Of a DNA stretch of 64,000 bases, positions 28,208 through 37,584 are shown piece by piece. Location: assembly GCA_965213595.1 (NCBI GenBank), contig CBDBZO010000002.1, forward strand, positions 1,178,001 through 1,242,000. The letters are read 5' to 3'. Numbering within the stretch: position 1 is the first letter of the stretch; each line of letters begins with the position of its first letter. The position numbers and the translations under genes are program-made. The notes below the pieces were generated by a model that did not search any database, was not told the DNA's origin, and worked only from the letters and a program-made list of their open reading frames with translations. This DNA comes from JBCCFC01 sp965213595. GTDB taxonomy: Bacteria > Chloroflexota > Anaerolineae > Caldilineales > Caldilineaceae.

Positions 28208-28397
28208 TTTTGCCCTCCAAATTGAAATGCACCCTTTACTGAAAAGCCAATTGTGCCACGGCTGCTTTTGTGGTACGATAAATACCATACAAGAACGCTG
28301 GGCCATCCATCCAGCTTCTTTCCACCCCGCCCGTCTTGATTGAATCACGCACGTTTGTACGCCAAAAACCAAAGAATACATTTCCCGGAGGAGGCTC

Positions 28398-29405
28398 ATG
28401 CAAAAAGCAAAATCTCTTACGCATCGGTCGGCGCTCTTTTTTGCGCTGGCCGCGTTAACGCTGCTGGTGGCGACGGGCTGCGGCCCGCGCCTGAGCGGCG
28501 GCGAAACGGCCCAGGCCATCAGCGAAGACCAAGCCGTTGTCGATCTACCGGCCTTTGTCGTCGATATCAACGCCGGCGGCCAGCCCAGCGTTGGTGGCGT
28601 GCCCGTGGCGCAGCTGGGTACGCTCGCCAACCAAGACCTGTCCAACCTGGAGCTGCCCGAAGAGTGGGTCACCTATTTGACGACGACAGGCGTTCAGCAC
28701 ATCCAGATTGATAACAGCGCCGACGGGCTGACGATTTTGGTCAACGGCCAGTCCGTGCCCTCGATTGCGTGGAACGGTGAATCGCTGATGACGACGGCTG
28801 CGACGCTCGAAACGTTGGGCTTTGGCGTGCCGCTTCTGGAGCAGTTGCTGCCGCTGGTGGAGCAGATGGGCGCGGGCGTTACCATCCGCTTTCCGGTAAA
28901 CGAAGGCGTTCAGGAAATTCCGCTGGCGCAGATGGAGAATTCCGTCTCGGCAGATGAGGCTGCGGCCGCCCAGCAGGCCTTTTTGGAAGCCGTGGCCGCC
29001 CCGCCCACGATTCGCGTCGTCGTGAGCTACAGCGACGACGGCACGTGGGTTGTAGAAGATTTGACGGGCCAGCAGTGGCAGCAGCTGACGAACCTGCCCT
29101 TTACCGCGGCCAACCTGGAACCGTCGCTGGTGCGCGGCGCCAGCGCCGCGGGCATCCAAAACATTACGCTTTCCACCAATCCACAGGGCATCTTTGTCTC
29201 AATCAATGACGAGGATTTGCCCTACCTCTCGTGGGAGAACGGCGAGGTGCTCAACACCATTGCGCTGGCGGACGAATTGGGGCTGATCGAGCAGGCCGCC
29301 GCCGGCGCGGGCAGCCTCGATGTGGATCAGCTCGTCGCCACCGTCGAGCAGCTGCTGCCCGTTGTGCAGGCGTCGGACGTGCAGATCAGCGTGAATTTCC
29401 CGTAG
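28398..29405 (+). CDS. Lipoprotein with two homologous internal repeats, function unknown
   Basis: 335 residues. A lipobox LVATGC at about residue 26-28 marks a lipid-anchored export protein. The body is an internal duplication. Repeat 1 has VQHIQIDNSADGLTILVNGQ, PSIAWNGESL, then LLPLVEQMGAGVTIRFP. Repeat 2 has IQNITLSTNPQGIFVSINDE, PYLSWENGEV, then LLPVVQASDVQISVNFP. Each unit suggests a small beta/helix domain ending in a FP motif. GGAGG precedes the ATG. No family is recognised and no neighbour explains it. Confidence 0.65.
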   Translation: MQKAKSLTHRSALFFALAALTLLVATGCGPRLSGGETAQAISEDQAVVDLPAFVVDINAGGQPSVGGVPVAQLGTLANQDLSNLELPEEWVTYLTTTGVQHIQIDNSADGLTILVNGQSVPSIAWNGESLMTTAATLETLGFGVPLLEQLLPLVEQMGAGVTIRFPVNEGVQEIPLAQMENSVSADEAAAAQQAFLEAVAAPPTIRVVVSYSDDGTWVVEDLTGQQWQQLTNLPFTAANLEPSLVRGASAAGIQNITLSTNPQGIFVSINDEDLPYLSWENGEVLNTIALADELGLIEQAAAGAGSLDVDQLVATVEQLLPVVQASDVQISVNFP

Positions 29406-29551
29406 GCTCAGAATTTGGGCAAGCTCGCGAATGGCTGAGTCAAAGAAAATGTCACTTTGCCCTTGAGCTGGAATGCTTTCTCAAAAGGGAGTGCAGTTCA
29501 GTTTGGGGCAAGTTCGAGTACAAGCTCAAATTGTAGGACGCGGTGACCTCG
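29406..29551. other. Spacer after the lipoprotein gene
   Basis: No gene seen. The 600-base gap to the RIO kinase (29406-30004) contains a repeat, a possible small ORF and two terminators, listed next. Confidence 0.4.
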
Positions 29552-29636
29552 CCTCACCCCCAAGCCCCCTCTCCACGCGTGGAGAGGGGGCTTCACCTGT
29601 CGGGACGCCAACGAAATGGCGCGGAGGGGGTGAGGC
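29552..29636. repeat. CCTCACC...CTCTCCACGCGTGGAGAG repeat, copy 2
   Basis: Same ends (CCTCACC / GGTGAGG) and central CTCTCCACGCGTGGAGAG palindrome as 27649-27742, with a shorter right half. Confidence 0.7.
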
Positions 29637-29774
29637 CAAATGCCCCGTCTACATAAACTCGCCCCAAACCAAATGCACCTGCAAAAAATTGGAGGATTGA
29701 CAAGCGGCTAAATCTGTAATATCTTAGAGCGGTAGCAATTATTACTCAGTTCAAGCTAGAAAAGGAGGCGCTCT

Positions 29775-29837
29775 GTGGAAGTGAACATGACATCTACCCG
29801 TTTTATTCAGCGACACAGTGCGTCTACCCTTCGTTAG
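29775..29837 (+). CDS. Possible 20-residue small ORF upstream of the RIO kinase gene
   Basis: GTG start preceded by AAAAGGAGG with 6-base spacing; an internal ATG at 29787 is an alternative. The peptide would be MEVNMTSTRFIQRHSASTLR. A terminator hairpin follows 22 bases after the stop and a second one 50 bases later, before the RIO kinase. This layout is what a leader-peptide attenuator looks like, but the peptide has no run of one amino acid. The alternative is a chance ORF with a good ribosome binding site. Confidence 0.4.
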   Translation: MEVNMTSTRFIQRHSASTLR

Positions 29838-29859
29838 CGTGATCTAAGCCCACGCAGCG

Positions 29860-29889
29860 GCCACGGGCGTACTGCTCCGTGGCTTTTTT
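29860..29889 (+). terminator. Terminator 1 upstream of the RIO kinase
   Basis: GCCACGG / CCGTGGC stem with a 10-base loop followed by TTTTTT. Confidence 0.8.
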
Positions 29890-29910
29890 GATCCAGCATC
29901 AAAATCACCC

Positions 29911-29941
29911 AGCCACGGGACCGGTCGCCTGTGGCTTGTTT
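29911..29941 (+). terminator. Terminator-like hairpin 2 upstream of the RIO kinase
   Basis: AGCCACGGG / CCTGTGGCT stem followed by TGTTT. It repeats the sequence of terminator 1 and has a weaker T run. Confidence 0.6.
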
Positions 29942-30004
29942 ATGCATCGATTTATGGGCCGCGGGTGTTCAATCTCAACACATAGTTGACACAAGGACTA
30001 CCCA

Positions 30005-31042
30005 TTGAACGCTAATTACCTCGACCTCGACGATTCCTACAGCGAACGCTACGAGGAATATACCCTCAACCACGATCCAAACGCCCGCGAGGCCTACGCC
30101 GCCAACAAGCCGCCGCGTCCCCAATCCCAAGCGGAGCGCAATCAGCAGCGTCGCGATGCCATTGCCACCCTCACCGAGTCGACGCGCGGCCTGGAGGATG
30201 GCTTTGAAACGACCTATCAACCGGCGCGCTACGAGGAGGGCTGGCTGCTCTCCTCGCTGCGCCAGTTCTACGATGAATCGCTGATCAGCGACGTGCTGAT
30301 GCAGGTGAAGGGTGGCAAGGAGGCCAGCGTCTACTGCTGCCGCGCCGGCCTCAACGCGCGCAAGCTGCTCGGCGTGGAGCTGATTGCGGCCAAAGTGTAT
30401 CGCCCGCGTCAATTTCGCAACCTGCGCAACGACGCCATGTACCGCGAGGGGCGCATGTCGCTCACCGCCGAGGGCAAAGCGCGCCGCCGACCGGAAAGCC
30501 GCGTTGATCGCGCGCTCAAGAAGAAGAGCAGCTTTGGCGTGGAGGTGGCGCACACCTCGTGGCTGATGTACGAATACGCCACGCTCGAACAGCTGCACGA
30601 AGCGGGGGCCGCCGTGCCCCAGCCAATTGCCGCCAGCGACAACGCCATCCTCATGGGCTACCGCGGCGATGTGCACCAGGCCGCGTCCACGCTCAACGAA
30701 GTTGCCCTTGCGCCGGAGGAAGCGCCCCGGCTCTTTGACGACGCGCTGCGCAACGTCGAGCTGATGCTCTCGCGAAACATGGTGCACGGCGATCTCTCCG
30801 CCTACAACATCCTCTACTGGGCTGGCGAGCTGACGCTGATCGATTTCCCGCAGGTCGTCAACGTGCAGGGCAACAGCAGCGCCCGCAAAATCTTCGCGCG
30901 CGACGTGCAGCGCGTTTGCGATTACTTCATGCGCCAGGGCGTGCGCTGCGATCCCCTCGCGCTGGCGCAGGAGCTGTGGGATGAATACGTGGGTGAATCG
31001 GCAGCCGAATGGGCCGCCGCCGATTTCTCTCGAAACGAGTGA
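30005..31042 (+). CDS. RIO-family serine kinase
   Basis: A 345-residue RIO1-like atypical kinase. After a ~75-residue acidic N-terminus come the ATP-binding loop VKGGKEASVYCC, the Lys in LIAAKVYRP, the catalytic loop MVHGDLSAYNIL and the metal-binding LIDFPQVV (the DFPQ form is typical of RIO proteins). The start is TTG with AAGGA 7 bases upstream. In archaea and eukaryotes RIO1 acts in small-subunit maturation; in bacteria the role is not settled. The ribosomal genes upstream are suggestive but not proof. A terminator follows. Confidence 0.88.
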   Translation: MNANYLDLDDSYSERYEEYTLNHDPNAREAYAANKPPRPQSQAERNQQRRDAIATLTESTRGLEDGFETTYQPARYEEGWLLSSLRQFYDESLISDVLMQVKGGKEASVYCCRAGLNARKLLGVELIAAKVYRPRQFRNLRNDAMYREGRMSLTAEGKARRRPESRVDRALKKKSSFGVEVAHTSWLMYEYATLEQLHEAGAAVPQPIAASDNAILMGYRGDVHQAASTLNEVALAPEEAPRLFDDALRNVELMLSRNMVHGDLSAYNILYWAGELTLIDFPQVVNVQGNSSARKIFARDVQRVCDYFMRQGVRCDPLALAQELWDEYVGESAAEWAAADFSRNE

Positions 31043-31088
31043 GCTATTCGATAGAGTCGTTTGACGAAGGTCATCTACAAATTACCGC

Positions 31089-31135
31089 ACAGCAGAAAGG
31101 GTGACGCGCTCTCGATGCGTCACCCTTTCTGCTGT
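31089..31135 (+). terminator. Terminator after the RIO kinase
   Basis: 19-bp stem ACAGCAGAAAGGGTGACGC / GCGTCACCCTTTCTGCTGT. The remaining ~230 bases to recQ show no gene. Confidence 0.8.
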
Positions 31136-31369
31136 ACAACAGATAGATGACTTTTTGCCGCGGCGTTTAACAGTCGCCCGCCAGCAAAGGATTTTGCTAT
31201 CCTTTCGCATCAGCTTCTGAGGCGGTGTGTGGTAAAATGGGTTGTACAGCGTGCCGCGTCAACCGCGCCGCTGAGTTGCCGCAGCCTTTCTTTAGTATCA
31301 GCCATGTCAATAACACTCGGGATGGCCGTCCCCACGTCGATTTCGTCGACGGCTGGCCTTTGATCACTT

Positions 31370-33226
31370 GTGAATACGTTTCCCATTTCGCGCAGCCTCA
31401 AGCTCGGCAGCCTGCGACGCGCGACCACGCCGCGGCGCAGCAGACAACGCGCCGCCCCCGCGTCGCCGAATCCCCGGCTCAGTCCACGGGAAGAGCAGGC
31501 GCTCGCCCAGGCCGCGCGCCGCTTTTACGGCTTTTCCTCGCTGCGCCATCCACAGGCCGAAATCATGGCCTGCGTGCGCCGCGGCGAAGACGTACTGGCG
31601 ATTTTGCCGACCGGCGCGGGCAAGTCGCTCTGCTACCAGCTGCCCGTCCTGCTCGATGCGCCAGAGCGCGGTCTCACCCTCGTCGTCTCGCCGCTGATCG
31701 CGTTGATGAAGGACCAGGTGGACAACCTGCCCGCGCCGCTGCGCCAGCACGCCATTGCCGTCAACAGCAGCTTGCCCGATGTCGACGCCGCCGTGCGCGA
31801 GGTGGCGGCGGGGCGCTACCGGCTGGTCTACGTTGCGCCGGAGCGGCTGATGCAGCGGGCCTTTTTGCACGCGCTGCGCCAGGCGGGCGTGGCCCGGCTC
31901 GTGATCGACGAAGCGCACTGCGTCTCCGCCTGGGGCCACGACTTCCGCCCGGACTACCTCAACCTCTCCCGCATTCGCGCCGAGCTCTCGCGCGACGACG
32001 GCTCGGCCACGACCCAATCTCACGCGACCCAATTGCAAGGGGCGAGCGGCCCCGTGCCGCTGCTGGCGCTCACGGCCACCGCGCCGGCCCACGTTCGCGC
32101 CGACATGCAGCAGCGTCTGTTCAACACGGGCAAACGGCGCCCGCACGTCATCACCGCGGATACGTTTCGGCCCAACCTGCACCTGAGCGCCGTTGTCGCC
32201 CCCAACAAAGACGACAAGCTGCGCCACCTCCTGCGCACCTGCCACCTCCTGGTGAACGACGGCTTTGCCACCGGCATCGTCTACGCCCGCTCGCGCCAGC
32301 GCTGCGAGGAATTGGCGACGCTGCTTGCCCAGCAGGGGCTGCGCGCCGAAGCGTATCACGCAGGGCTGCGCGATCGCGCCGCCGTGCAGGAGCGCTTTAT
32401 GCGGGGCGAAACGCCGATTATTGCCAGCACCATCGCCTTTGGCATGGGCGTCGATAAAGCCGACATTCGTTTCGTCGTCCACGACGGCCTGCCCGATTCC
32501 GTGGAATCGTACTACCAGGAGGCGGGTCGCGCCGGGCGGGATTGCCAGCCCGCTCGCTGCATTCTCCTCCACAGCCCCGGTGATCGGCTGCTGCTGGCCC
32601 GCCGGGCCAGCGAAAATCTGCTGGACGTGGATTTTCTCAACGCGCTCTATGATACGCTGCGCACGCACCTCGGTGCGCAGCCGGGCGACGTGCAGATCGT
32701 ACACCCGCGCGACGTGCGCAGCCGCCTCAAGCGCAGCGAAGTCGACGTGCGCGTGGGGTTGAGCCTGCTGGAGCAGGCGGGGCTGCTTTCGCGGCGGCTG
32801 GACGTGCCCCGCTGGCTTACCCTACAGGCCACGGCCCCGCGCGAGGGGCGCTTTGGTGATTTTGCCGCATCCGTCAAATTGCCTCGCCAGCGCGACGCCC
32901 GCTATCCGTTTGAGCGGGCCAGCGAACTCAGCGGCGTGCCCGTGGATGCGCTGGAGGAATATCTGATCACGTGGCAGGCCCACGGGCTGCTGCGCTACGA
33001 GCCGAGCGGTCGTGGCCTGCTCTACACCGTCCACGATACGGCTCCGGACACCCGCACCCACATCGACCACTTGTTGGTGCAGTATCAGCAAACCCAACAG
33101 CAGCGCGTGGACGACATCGTCCACTACGCCACGACGACCACTTGCCGTCACGGGGTGCTGGCCGAGCGATTGGGCGGCGCGCGGCGCGAGCGCTGCGGCG
33201 CTTGTGATAACTGTTTGAGGCGCTGA
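31370..33226 (+). CDS. recQ: ATP-dependent DNA helicase RecQ
   Basis: A 618-residue SF2 3'-5' helicase. Motif 0 is FSSLRHPQAEIM, Walker A ILPTGAGKSLCYQLP, DEAH box VIDEAHCVSAWGHDFRPDY, motif III LTATA, motif V STIAFGMGVDKADIR and motif VI YYQEAGRAGRD. The RecQ zinc-binding and winged-helix region follows and ends CRHGVLAERLG...RCGACDNC. There is no HRDC domain, so it is a short RecQ. An insertion rich in Ser/Thr/Gln sits just before motif III. The start is GTG, with an uncertain ribosome site. The DUF58 gene begins 6 bases after the stop. Confidence 0.9.
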   Translation: MNTFPISRSLKLGSLRRATTPRRSRQRAAPASPNPRLSPREEQALAQAARRFYGFSSLRHPQAEIMACVRRGEDVLAILPTGAGKSLCYQLPVLLDAPERGLTLVVSPLIALMKDQVDNLPAPLRQHAIAVNSSLPDVDAAVREVAAGRYRLVYVAPERLMQRAFLHALRQAGVARLVIDEAHCVSAWGHDFRPDYLNLSRIRAELSRDDGSATTQSHATQLQGASGPVPLLALTATAPAHVRADMQQRLFNTGKRRPHVITADTFRPNLHLSAVVAPNKDDKLRHLLRTCHLLVNDGFATGIVYARSRQRCEELATLLAQQGLRAEAYHAGLRDRAAVQERFMRGETPIIASTIAFGMGVDKADIRFVVHDGLPDSVESYYQEAGRAGRDCQPARCILLHSPGDRLLLARRASENLLDVDFLNALYDTLRTHLGAQPGDVQIVHPRDVRSRLKRSEVDVRVGLSLLEQAGLLSRRLDVPRWLTLQATAPREGRFGDFAASVKLPRQRDARYPFERASELSGVPVDALEEYLITWQAHGLLRYEPSGRGLLYTVHDTAPDTRTHIDHLLVQYQQTQQQRVDDIVHYATTTTCRHGVLAERLGGARRERCGACDNCLRR

Positions 33227-33232
33227 GCTCTT

Positions 33233-34819
33233 ATGCAACTGACGCTTCGCGGACTCTCCTTGCTGTTGACCGGTGCAGTGCTGATTGCGCTGGGGCCGCT
33301 GGGCACGGCGTGGGGAATGATTGCGCTGGGGTGGTGGCTGCTGGCCGCGGCGCTGCTGCTGGCCGATTGGCGACTTGCCCCGCGGCGGGCGGATTGGTCG
33401 CTGGCGCGCCACCACGACCAGCGGCTGTCGCTGGCCACGCGCAACCGCATCGCCGTAACGGTGTGGCTACGCCCCGGCGCAACGCCCGTGCTGGGGCAAA
33501 GTCGACGCGTGCGCGTGTGGCTGCGGGATGATTTCCCCGGCGAGTTTTTACTGGTCACCAACGAGCGGGCGGAGTCGAACAGAGGAATAGGCGCGGGGGA
33601 AAATCACGTGGAAAGCGCGCTGGAGGACGCGAGCGAATTGACGACGGGCGCGGGTCGCCTGCTCTCCGCTCGCCTCGCGCCCGGCGTTGAGCACACGATT
33701 GCCTACCACCTGTGGCCACCGCGGCGGGGCGACTACCGCTTTGGCGATCTCTACCTGCGCTGGCTGTCGCCGCTGGGATTATGGCACAAGCAGGCGCGCT
33801 TCGACGCCGGTGAAACCATTAAAGTCTACCCTAATTTAATAGATATAAAGAAGTATGATCTGATGCTGCGTCGCAATCGTCTAGCTGATATAGGGCTGCG
33901 GCGCACGCGCTTGATCGGCGGCGGCAGCGAGTTTGAGCGGCTGCGCGATTACGTGCCGGACGATGAGTACCGCCGCATTGATTGGAAGGCCACGGCGCGT
34001 CGGGCCAAGCCCATTGCCGTCGAGTACGAGGTAGAACGCAGCCAAAACATTATTGCGCTCGTGGATATTGGCCGCATGATGCGCGGCGCCATTGCGATAA
34101 ATAGCGTAGTGGGCGACGCCGCAATTGGTCGTATCACAGCTGAACGCATCTCAGCAGGCCACAACGAGGTGACCCCGCTCGGCTCGAACCCGCGCCCCTC
34201 CGCTGCTTCCTCCGTTGAAACCGCTTCGGACTCTCTCGCAAACGCCGCTCCCCACGCCGCCAAGCTTGATTACGTGATCAACGCCGTGCTGCTGCTAGCC
34301 TATGTCGCCACGCAGAAGGGCGATAAAATTGGTCTGCTCACCTTTGCAGACAGCGCGCAAACGTGGGTGGCGCCGCGTGGCGGCAAGCGTCAGTTTCAAC
34401 ATCTGCTCGAGGTGCTCTACGCGGTGGAGGCCCGGCGCGTTGAGCCAGATTACCACGAAGCGCTGAGCTACTTTGCCGCCAAGCAGAGCAAGCGCAGCCT
34501 CGCGATTGTGTTCACTGATTTTAGCGGCGGCAGCAGCACCGACGCGCTGGTCGCGCAGATGTCGCGGCTGCAGCGGCAGCACCTGACGCTGCTCGTCACC
34601 ATCGGTGATCCAACGCTTTATGAAGCGGCGCAGCAGCCCGTGGTGGACGGAGCGACGCTGCACCGGCGCACGGTGGCCGAACGGCTGCTGGCCGAGCGTC
34701 GCGCCACGCTGGAGTCGCTGCGGCGGCGCGGCGTCTTCACCCTCGACGTGTCGGCCAGCGACTTGAGCATCTCGCTGATTGATCGCTACCTCCAACTCAA
34801 AGCCCGGCTTGCTGGTTGA
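33233..34819 (+). CDS. DUF58 domain-containing protein
   Basis: 528 residues. Two N-terminal hydrophobic segments (residues 5-45) anchor it in the membrane. A DUF58 core carries the hallmark GSEFERLRDYVPDDEYRRID followed by WKATAR. The C-terminal part looks like a von Willebrand A-type fold (IALVDIGRMM, LLTFADSAQTW, IVFTDFSGG). DUF58 proteins usually sit with MoxR ATPases and transglutaminases, which are not next to this copy. A ~45-residue insert (VVGDAAIGRI to NAAPHAAK) splits the vWA-like part. Tight spacing suggests co-transcription with recQ. Function unknown. Confidence 0.82.
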   Translation: MQLTLRGLSLLLTGAVLIALGPLGTAWGMIALGWWLLAAALLLADWRLAPRRADWSLARHHDQRLSLATRNRIAVTVWLRPGATPVLGQSRRVRVWLRDDFPGEFLLVTNERAESNRGIGAGENHVESALEDASELTTGAGRLLSARLAPGVEHTIAYHLWPPRRGDYRFGDLYLRWLSPLGLWHKQARFDAGETIKVYPNLIDIKKYDLMLRRNRLADIGLRRTRLIGGGSEFERLRDYVPDDEYRRIDWKATARRAKPIAVEYEVERSQNIIALVDIGRMMRGAIAINSVVGDAAIGRITAERISAGHNEVTPLGSNPRPSAASSVETASDSLANAAPHAAKLDYVINAVLLLAYVATQKGDKIGLLTFADSAQTWVAPRGGKRQFQHLLEVLYAVEARRVEPDYHEALSYFAAKQSKRSLAIVFTDFSGGSSTDALVAQMSRLQRQHLTLLVTIGDPTLYEAAQQPVVDGATLHRRTVAERLLAERRATLESLRRRGVFTLDVSASDLSISLIDRYLQLKARLAG

Positions 34820-34914
34820 TGAGCTGTGTAGCGGGAGAAACGAATCAGCCAATCACGCCCGCTTCTGCCGCTCCCTACAGCCGGGGCGGCAAACACTCTT
34901 GAAAAAGGCATTTT

Positions 34915-36396
34915 ATGGCTCAGACAAACGGCTCCCCCGCAATTCAACAAACGAGCGACCCGCTGACGGAGCGAGCGCTCCGCATTGCGGACAGCTTGAT
35001 TCTAGTGGTGGATGATCACATGGCCAGCCTGCGCCAGCTAACGGGCGTGCTCAAGGAGGTGGGCTATCGCGTGCATCCCCTGCCCAGCGGCGCCATGGCG
35101 CTGGAAGCCGCCAGCAAGCTGCCCATCGATTTGGTGCTGCTGGACGTGGGCCTCTCCGTTACCAGCGGCTTCGACGTCTGCCGCAGCCTGCAGATCGACC
35201 CGCGCACGGCGGATGTCCCGGTGATTTTCATCAGCGAGTACGACGAAGTCTTGGACAAGCTGATGGCCTTTGGCTTGGGCGGGACGGATTACGTAACCAA
35301 ACCGTTTCACGTGGAAGAAATTCTGGCCCGCGTACAGACGCACCTGGCGCTGCGCCACTCGACGCGCCAGCTCCAGCAGGCCAAGGCGCAGCTCGAAGAT
35401 GACGTGCGCGAACGCACGGCCATGCTGGAGGCGCTTTCCAGCGCAGCCAGCCACTTTGTGCCGCGCGAAACGATTGAACTGTTGGGCAAAGATAGCCTGT
35501 TGGACGTGCACCTGGGCGACGGCAAGCAGCTGGAGATGGCCGTCATGTTTGCCGATGTGCGCTCCTTCACCACGCTGGCGGAGGCGATGACGCCGGAGGA
35601 GAGCTTTGCGTTTTTGAACCAGTACTTTGGCTACGTAAGCCCCATCATCCGCGAAAATCACGGGCTGATCGATCAGTATATCGGCGACGGTATCACCGCG
35701 CTCTTTCCCCAGAGCGTCGAACACGCCATTGCGGCGGGCATTGAGATTCAGCAGAAGCTGCAGCAGATCAATCAGAGGCAGAAACAACAGGGCAAGCCCC
35801 TGATTCAAGCGGGCTTTTCCATTCACGCCGGTCCCGTGCGGCTGGGTATCGTGGGGGACGAGCAGCGCTTCCAGAGCACCGTTATTTCGGACGTGGTGAA
35901 TACGGCGGGGCGGATGCAGCAGGTCAATAAGGATTATGGCGCACCGCTGGTGCTCAGCGAGCAGGCGCTCAAGATGTTGGAGGACAGGGAGCGCTATGCG
36001 TACCGATTTTTGAACAACGTACAGGTGAAGGGAAAGAGCCAGGCGATTTTTGTGTACGAGCTGCTGGAGCCCGCCTCCGACCCCTCGATCCAGAGCAAGC
36101 GGATGACGCAAACCGTCTTTGGCCGCGCGGTGAGGCACTTTGCCCGGACCGAATACAGCGAAGCGCTGCGCCTGTTTGAAAAAATTATTGAGCGCCACCC
36201 CGAGGATGAAGCGTCGCTAAACTACATGCAGCGCTGCTATGAGCACATTAACCACCCCGCGCTGTCGCCCTTCCCCGATAAGGCTATCGGATTGGAGCGG
36301 GGCCAGTCTGCAAGCGAGATGGTTCCGTGGCGCAACGGGATTGGAGCCGCTGATGTTCGGAACAATGGAGGCAACCGCAACGTACCTCGCCTCTAA
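34915..36396 (+). CDS. Response regulator fused to class III adenylate/guanylate cyclase, with C-terminal helical tail
   Basis: 493 residues. The REC domain is at about 25-145 (phospho-acceptor D77 in VLLDVGL, Lys 129 in YVTKPF), followed by a coiled-coil linker (QLQQAKAQLEDDVRERTAML). The class III cyclase domain is at about 205-365, with metal Asp 214 in FADVRSF and Asp 258 in YIGDGI, and transition-state Asn 329 and Arg 333 in VVNTAGRM. A TPR-like tail follows to ~450. The base-selecting Lys expected three residues before IGDG's Gly is Gln 254 (IDQYIGDG), while the partner position is Thr 322. A cyclic-nucleotide output under two-component control is likely, with altered or uncertain specificity. 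Confidence 0.85.
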   Translation: MAQTNGSPAIQQTSDPLTERALRIADSLILVVDDHMASLRQLTGVLKEVGYRVHPLPSGAMALEAASKLPIDLVLLDVGLSVTSGFDVCRSLQIDPRTADVPVIFISEYDEVLDKLMAFGLGGTDYVTKPFHVEEILARVQTHLALRHSTRQLQQAKAQLEDDVRERTAMLEALSSAASHFVPRETIELLGKDSLLDVHLGDGKQLEMAVMFADVRSFTTLAEAMTPEESFAFLNQYFGYVSPIIRENHGLIDQYIGDGITALFPQSVEHAIAAGIEIQQKLQQINQRQKQQGKPLIQAGFSIHAGPVRLGIVGDEQRFQSTVISDVVNTAGRMQQVNKDYGAPLVLSEQALKMLEDRERYAYRFLNNVQVKGKSQAIFVYELLEPASDPSIQSKRMTQTVFGRAVRHFARTEYSEALRLFEKIIERHPEDEASLNYMQRCYEHINHPALSPFPDKAIGLERGQSASEMVPWRNGIGAADVRNNGGNRNVPRL

Positions 36397-36423
36397 GCTT
36401 AGCTGTGCTTCCAGCGCGCTGGC

Positions 36424-37419
36424 TTAACCGTCCCGCCGCTCGCTGGGAATGCGCCGCTTGGCCTCGATGAATTGGCGGTGGGGCAGCGCGAGGCTGTTGG
36501 CAATTTGATAGATCGCCTCAACTTCGTCGCTGGTAACAAAGCCATCCGCATCGGCCAGGGCAAAGAGCAAATCCAGCAGCCGCACTCCCTGTTCGGGGGT
36601 GATCTCGCTGGAGAGCTCGCGCACGAGCTGCATCGTATCCAGCTGCGGCCCCACTTCGGAGAGCGCCACCTCCGCCACAAAGAGCGCCTCCTTCTGCGGC
36701 AGCGACCAGCGCTCGCGCAGCAGTTCGACCATCACGTCAAATTCCGCATCCGTCACTCCCTGGTCGACCTGCGCCACGCGCGCCATCAGCCCCCCCACCG
36801 CGGCCAACCGCCGCAGCTCCTCATCAGCCACATTTAGCTCGATGTCGTTGTCGAACGTCGTGCCGCTGTGCGTCTCCTCCAGCCCGTCGTCGATGGGCGT
36901 GCCCCGCTGGAGCCGTCGCCGCAGGCCGTAGTAGACGCGGTTGCGCAGGTAGGCATCGAAGAATTGCTCGCGATTGGGCGCATCCTCCGGCGCAAGCGAC
37001 GGCTGCGGACGCGCCAGCCCCAGCATCTGGCTCAGTCGGCTGCCCAGGCTGAGATCGACCGCTTCAATGGCCACCCGAATTTTGTGAATAACGTCGGCCT
37101 CACGCTGGCCCGTGCTGCCCGTTTCCTCCAGCGACTGCAGCGCATCCAGCGCAATCTGGCGATCGGCGGGCGTGCGCACGGCATCGCGCAGATTGTCCAC
37201 CAGGCGCGCGCGCTCCGCCTCGTTGACGGGCGCGTTGATGTACATTTCCAACTGCGCCCAATCTTGGGCAGCGAGCTGCACGCCGCTGTTGTTGCTGCTC
37301 GGCAGGCGGTAGAGCAAGTCTTTGAGCCGGTTAACTTCGTCAACGGTCATTTCGTCGTCGGCCCAGGCGGCGGCTGCAATAACTTTGCCCAACGACATGA
37401 TGAGTGCTTGGTTTGACAT
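36424..37419 (-). CDS. Protein with TerB-like helical domains
   Basis: 331 residues from the ATG at 37419 (MSNQALIMSLGKVI); the longer frame runs through an intergenic repeat. Two TerB-like modules are visible. The N-terminal one is VIAAAAWADDEMTVDEVNRL and the C-terminal one LLDLLFALADADGFVTSDEV, both with the acidic A-x-A-D-G/D-x-(V/M)-T-x-x-E pattern. A third related stretch is VAQVDQGVTDAEFDVMVELL. TerB domains are metal-binding and occur in tellurite or stress systems, but no ter genes are nearby. It converges with the cyclase gene. Confidence 0.7.
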   Translation of the reverse strand: MSNQALIMSLGKVIAAAAWADDEMTVDEVNRLKDLLYRLPSSNNSGVQLAAQDWAQLEMYINAPVNEAERARLVDNLRDAVRTPADRQIALDALQSLEETGSTGQREADVIHKIRVAIEAVDLSLGSRLSQMLGLARPQPSLAPEDAPNREQFFDAYLRNRVYYGLRRRLQRGTPIDDGLEETHSGTTFDNDIELNVADEELRRLAAVGGLMARVAQVDQGVTDAEFDVMVELLRERWSLPQKEALFVAEVALSEVGPQLDTMQLVRELSSEITPEQGVRLLDLLFALADADGFVTSDEVEAIYQIANSLALPHRQFIEAKRRIPSERRDG

Positions 37420-37436
37420 GGAATTCGGGGGGGTGA

Positions 37437-37565
37437 GTTGGTATCGTAAATTTGGTCGTTGGGTGGGTAGCTGGTAATTGGAGATTAGTAACGGGTAATT
37501 GGAGGCTTCGTCAACTGACCAACCGCTAATTACCAATGACCCGTTATCAACTACCAACTAGCAAC
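37437..37565. repeat. GGTAATTGG-type inverted repeat
   Basis: TAGCTGGTAATTGGAGATTA and GGGTAATTGGAG face GCTAATTACCAATGACCC and ACTACCAACTAGC. It forms an imperfect hairpin between ndk and the TerB-like gene. Confidence 0.5.
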
Positions 37566-37584
37566 TACGTGCGCAGCGCTCGAT

